From Stomoxys calcitrans (Eukaryota; Arthropoda; Insecta; Diptera; Muscidae): DNA of 64,000 nt. The first letter of the stretch is position 1. The number at the start of each line of letters is the position of its first letter. Below, in pieces: positions 61,444 through 64,000 of this stretch. Both the position numbers and the translations under genes were made by a program. The DNA lies in assembly GCF_963082655.1 (NCBI RefSeq), contig NC_081556.1:72339227-72403226 (forward strand), in the 5' to 3' direction. A model generated the notes under the pieces. That model saw only the letters and a list, made by a program, of their open reading frames with translations. It was not told where the DNA came from and searched no databases.

Positions 61444-61677
61444 TTGGGTTGCCCAAAAAGTAGTTGCGGATTTTTCATATAGTCGGCGTTGAAAAATTTT
61501 TTCACAGCTTGTGACTCTGTAATTGCATTCTTTCTTCTGTCAGTTATCAGTTGTTACTTTTAGCTTGCTTTAGAAAAAAGTGTAAAAAAGTATATTTGAT
61601 TAAAGTTAATTCTAAGTTTTATTAAAAATGCATTTACTTTCATTTAAAAAATCCGCAATTACTTTTTGGGCAACCAA
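61444..61677. mobile_element. 234-bp mariner-type MITE
   Basis: Ends TTGGGTTGCCCAAAAAGTAG and its near-complement (gcaattactttttgggcaa), with TA on both sides. No coding capacity. Confidence 0.85.
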
Positions 61678-62034
61678 TATATCAGCATGTCCTAGAGTTA
61701 AACCAAGGGGGAAATAGCGACCGCCTAGTAGTAGTAATAAAACACTAGAACTACTCGTTGTTACAAATTTACCGGGAAACTCTCCAACGGACAACTCCCC
61801 AACTGCGGCTGTTGGGGAAATGGTGTCTGAGTCAAAAGTCCTTTTGGCGATAAAAAGTTTCAACTCCTTTAAGTCGCCCGGCCCTAATGATGTATTACCG
61901 GTTGAATTACAAGCTATATCCGATAGACTAGCTCCTTGGCTTATGAAGATAATCTCTGTTTGTATTAGCATGTTGTTCCAGCCACATTTGCATGTGGAGG
62001 TGGCGATCCTGATCAATCTACTGTAGATGAGCCA

Positions 62035-62335
62035 GCTTGTTCAGGTCCAAAGGACCGATCGCCGCGAGAGCCGCCAATAACTCGTCTTGTCATATCGAGC
62101 ATCATAAGTACTCTATATTTGTGCAAGTGCCGGTGTCGCCCAGCCTCTCACTGAAACTCTCCACTTGATACCGCTGATTGTCCACGACTGCCGTTACAGC
62201 TACTCCGTATGTAGCATTCCACTAGCCGTAACCTGAGGACACGCCCGGTAGCTCGCAGCTAAGCTTCTCGAACGCCACACAGATCGGACCTCAAAGTTAC
62301 AGCCTGTGTGGCACTCATAGCTGTAGCGTACATGT
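62035..62335. repeat. Unclassified ~300-bp dispersed repeat, copy 2
   Basis: Similar to 32455-32765, and more GC-rich than its surroundings. It breaks the reverse transcriptase relic. Confidence 0.7.
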
Positions 62336-63050
62336 CGTACATACCTGTGGAATGGAGATATACAAAGGTCATTTTCATTCCGAAAGCAGGGGTGCAGATC
62401 ACCTAGCTAGGCAGCAGCATAGCAGTAAAAAAAGCCCACTGAAACAGCCCTTCACGATCTAGTGGCCTACATAGAGTGTTTTCTCGATGTCAAGGAATAT
62501 ACAATGGAAGCATTTCTTGACATTGAAGTGGCTTTCAATAATGTAAAATCGACGTTCATCATGAGGGAGCTGGAGTTTCTAAGCAACAATACTAACGTAT
62601 GAATGTTTATTAATAACTAACCTACTAACATAACATATGCATTACGACAGGCTTGGGATTGTGGCAGAGCAACTCCTCAAGGTGACGTGCTGTCTCCTCT
62701 ACTTTGGAATATGGCCATTGGCAATGCATTATTGTCACTGTCAGAAAATAGTGTAAAAGTGGTCGCATATGCAGATGACGTGGCTATTGCGGCTAGGGGA
62801 AAGTTTCCCAACACTCTTAGAGATATAGTACCGAAAGTGTTCTGGGCGTCTCCTTGGAAAGAGAAAATGTTCCATTTACTGAAAACGAAAAATGCATGGG
62901 TGTTTTGCTGGACAAGAAATTTAAATACAAATCCAATATTTTGAAAAGAGCAAGAAAGGCAACTCTTGCCCTATACACCTGCAAGAGAGCCATTGGCCAT
63001 TTGAACATATTATGGCATATGTTATTGTGGTCTAGTGGATGGTGAATCGA

Positions 63051-63784
63051 AAGTTCACCTACTGTTCAATACTCAGACGGATCCTCATGTGGCCGTGATG
63101 CACAAAAGTATAAAAAACTATATCGGATATTTTTAAAGTTGCAATAAGCGTTTCTTTATAAAAGAATTACGTTGTCAGGACTAGCCATGGGTGTGTATTT
63201 CAGTAATTAGTGGTATATCCGCTACACACCCATGACCAATAAAATTAAGAGATGGTTGGTGATGTATCAGAGGTTCCCGCCAAATCTAGGAGCTACGAAC
63301 TTCAAGACTGTGACCTATGACTAGCCCTAATGACGTAATTTTAAAGAACTGCTTAATCGCATTTTTTTCCAAATCTTTGGAAATTCAACAATAATAAATT
63401 TTTTACGAAAAACAACAATAAAATATTTTTGATTTTCAAAAATAACGAAAATCTGAGTGAAAGTCGTACATTATAACTCTAAGCTTTTACTCAAAAACAA
63501 CTGTTGGCTAATTTGGAAATAACGAAATAAAATAGCTGCATTAAAAAAATCTGAGGAAACAAAAGTCGTGTTGACCAGTGGTATCGGATGTGATCTACTC
63601 TTCATAACCTCTCTGTTTGGCTGTTTAGCGCCAAGGAGTTTCATATTTAAAAGATTATAATATTGTGTGAGGATAGAATGCATAGCTATCTTGTTATCGC
63701 ATTTGTACTTGCCATATTGATAATCTTGGCATTCAGATTAATTTATTGAGAGGTTATTAAATTCAATACTCTATAACCAATGTA
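63051..63784. other. Spacer with a 12-bp-stem hairpin
   Basis: catgggtgtgta at 63186-63197 and its complement at 63223-63234. Otherwise nothing recognised. Confidence 0.5.
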
Positions 63785-64000
63785 CAGGGTGGCTGATGAA
63801 AGCCGCTACCAAAAAAAAATGTAATAACTTTTTTTCTATTTAATAATAATAATTTAATAATTAATTTAATTAATTAATTTAATTAATAATAATTTAATAA
63901 TTAATTTAATAATTTAATTTAACATGAATAAAAGAAAAATGTATTCCATACACCGAAAAAAAAATGTAGCAATATTCATCATTGTAGCAATATTCATCAG
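63785..64000 (-). mobile_element. MITE of the CAGGGTGGCTGATGAA family, cut by the window end
   Basis: Reverse copy of 27511-27742 with TA at 63783-63784. The last ~8 bases and right TA fall outside the window. Confidence 0.88.

Larger units (their letters stand above)
61340..63050 (+). mobile_element. Non-LTR reverse transcriptase relic with two nested insertions
   Basis: Plus-strand pieces: an EDIDIMVEWITKNLNDS segment (~61381-61440), FNSFKSPGPNDVLPVELQ (61850-61905), YIPVEWRYTKVIFIPKAG (62338-62391), FLDIEVAFNNVKSTFI (62515-62560), TPQGDVLSPLLWN (62671-62709), and KVVAYADDVAIAARGKF, which keeps the YADD active site (62757-62806), then KCMGVLLDKKFKYK. Frameshifts and stops separate the pieces. 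A mariner-type MITE (61444-61677) and an unclassified repeat (62035-62335) lie inside. Confidence 0.85.

Overview
The window looks like nuclear DNA of a calyptrate (muscid-type) fly. It is AT-rich, has almost no gene density, and is packed with fly-type mobile elements: non-LTR retrotransposons with RNase H, a Penelope-like element, mariner-type elements, tRNA-derived SINEs, a Transib element, and many copies of a noncoding element with ~150-bp internal units that begins near TTCGGCCGGGCCGAA. The species call is inference. The host genes seen are a ZIP-family zinc transporter and Ly6-like/DUF753-type secreted cysteine-rich proteins.

Layout. 1-5225: retrotransposon and SINE debris and the first ~150-bp-unit element. 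5695-11161: a minus-strand locus with an intact ZIP gene (5695-6699), a truncated second ZIP copy (8066-8620), a stub of a Ly6-like gene (7556-7823) and a complete three-exon Ly6-like gene (10447-11161). These are remains of a tandem duplication of a ZIP + Ly6-like unit, later hit by a repeat insertion that can be read as a filled versus empty site. 11941-13330: a degenerate ~130-bp tandem array.

13604-26163 is one huge palindrome: two ~6.28-kb arms, mirror images with no indel in anything compared, joined in a ~355-bp (TA)n tract. Each arm holds a second three-exon Ly6-like gene, a 1,364-bp nonautonomous Transib element and a reverse transcriptase fossil. It is either a very young inverted duplication or an assembly fold-back.

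26164-52917 is almost wholly repeats: dispersed ~150-bp-unit elements in both orientations, a Penelope fragment, two mariner-like copies sharing one internal deletion, a dead mariner and a long degenerate non-LTR element.

53579-58927 is the highlight: an apparently complete Transib transposon, the group related to the RAG1 V(D)J recombinase. It has a 5-bp CGCCG target duplication, ends that begin with the exact RSS heptamer CACAGTG, unusually long 1,431-bp near-identical terminal inverted repeats, and an uninterrupted 680-aa transposase whose presumed catalytic and zinc residues are present. It sits in an older palindromic AT-rich repeat. The remainder (59441-64000) is intergenic DNA, a broken non-LTR element with two nested insertions, and a MITE cut by the window end.
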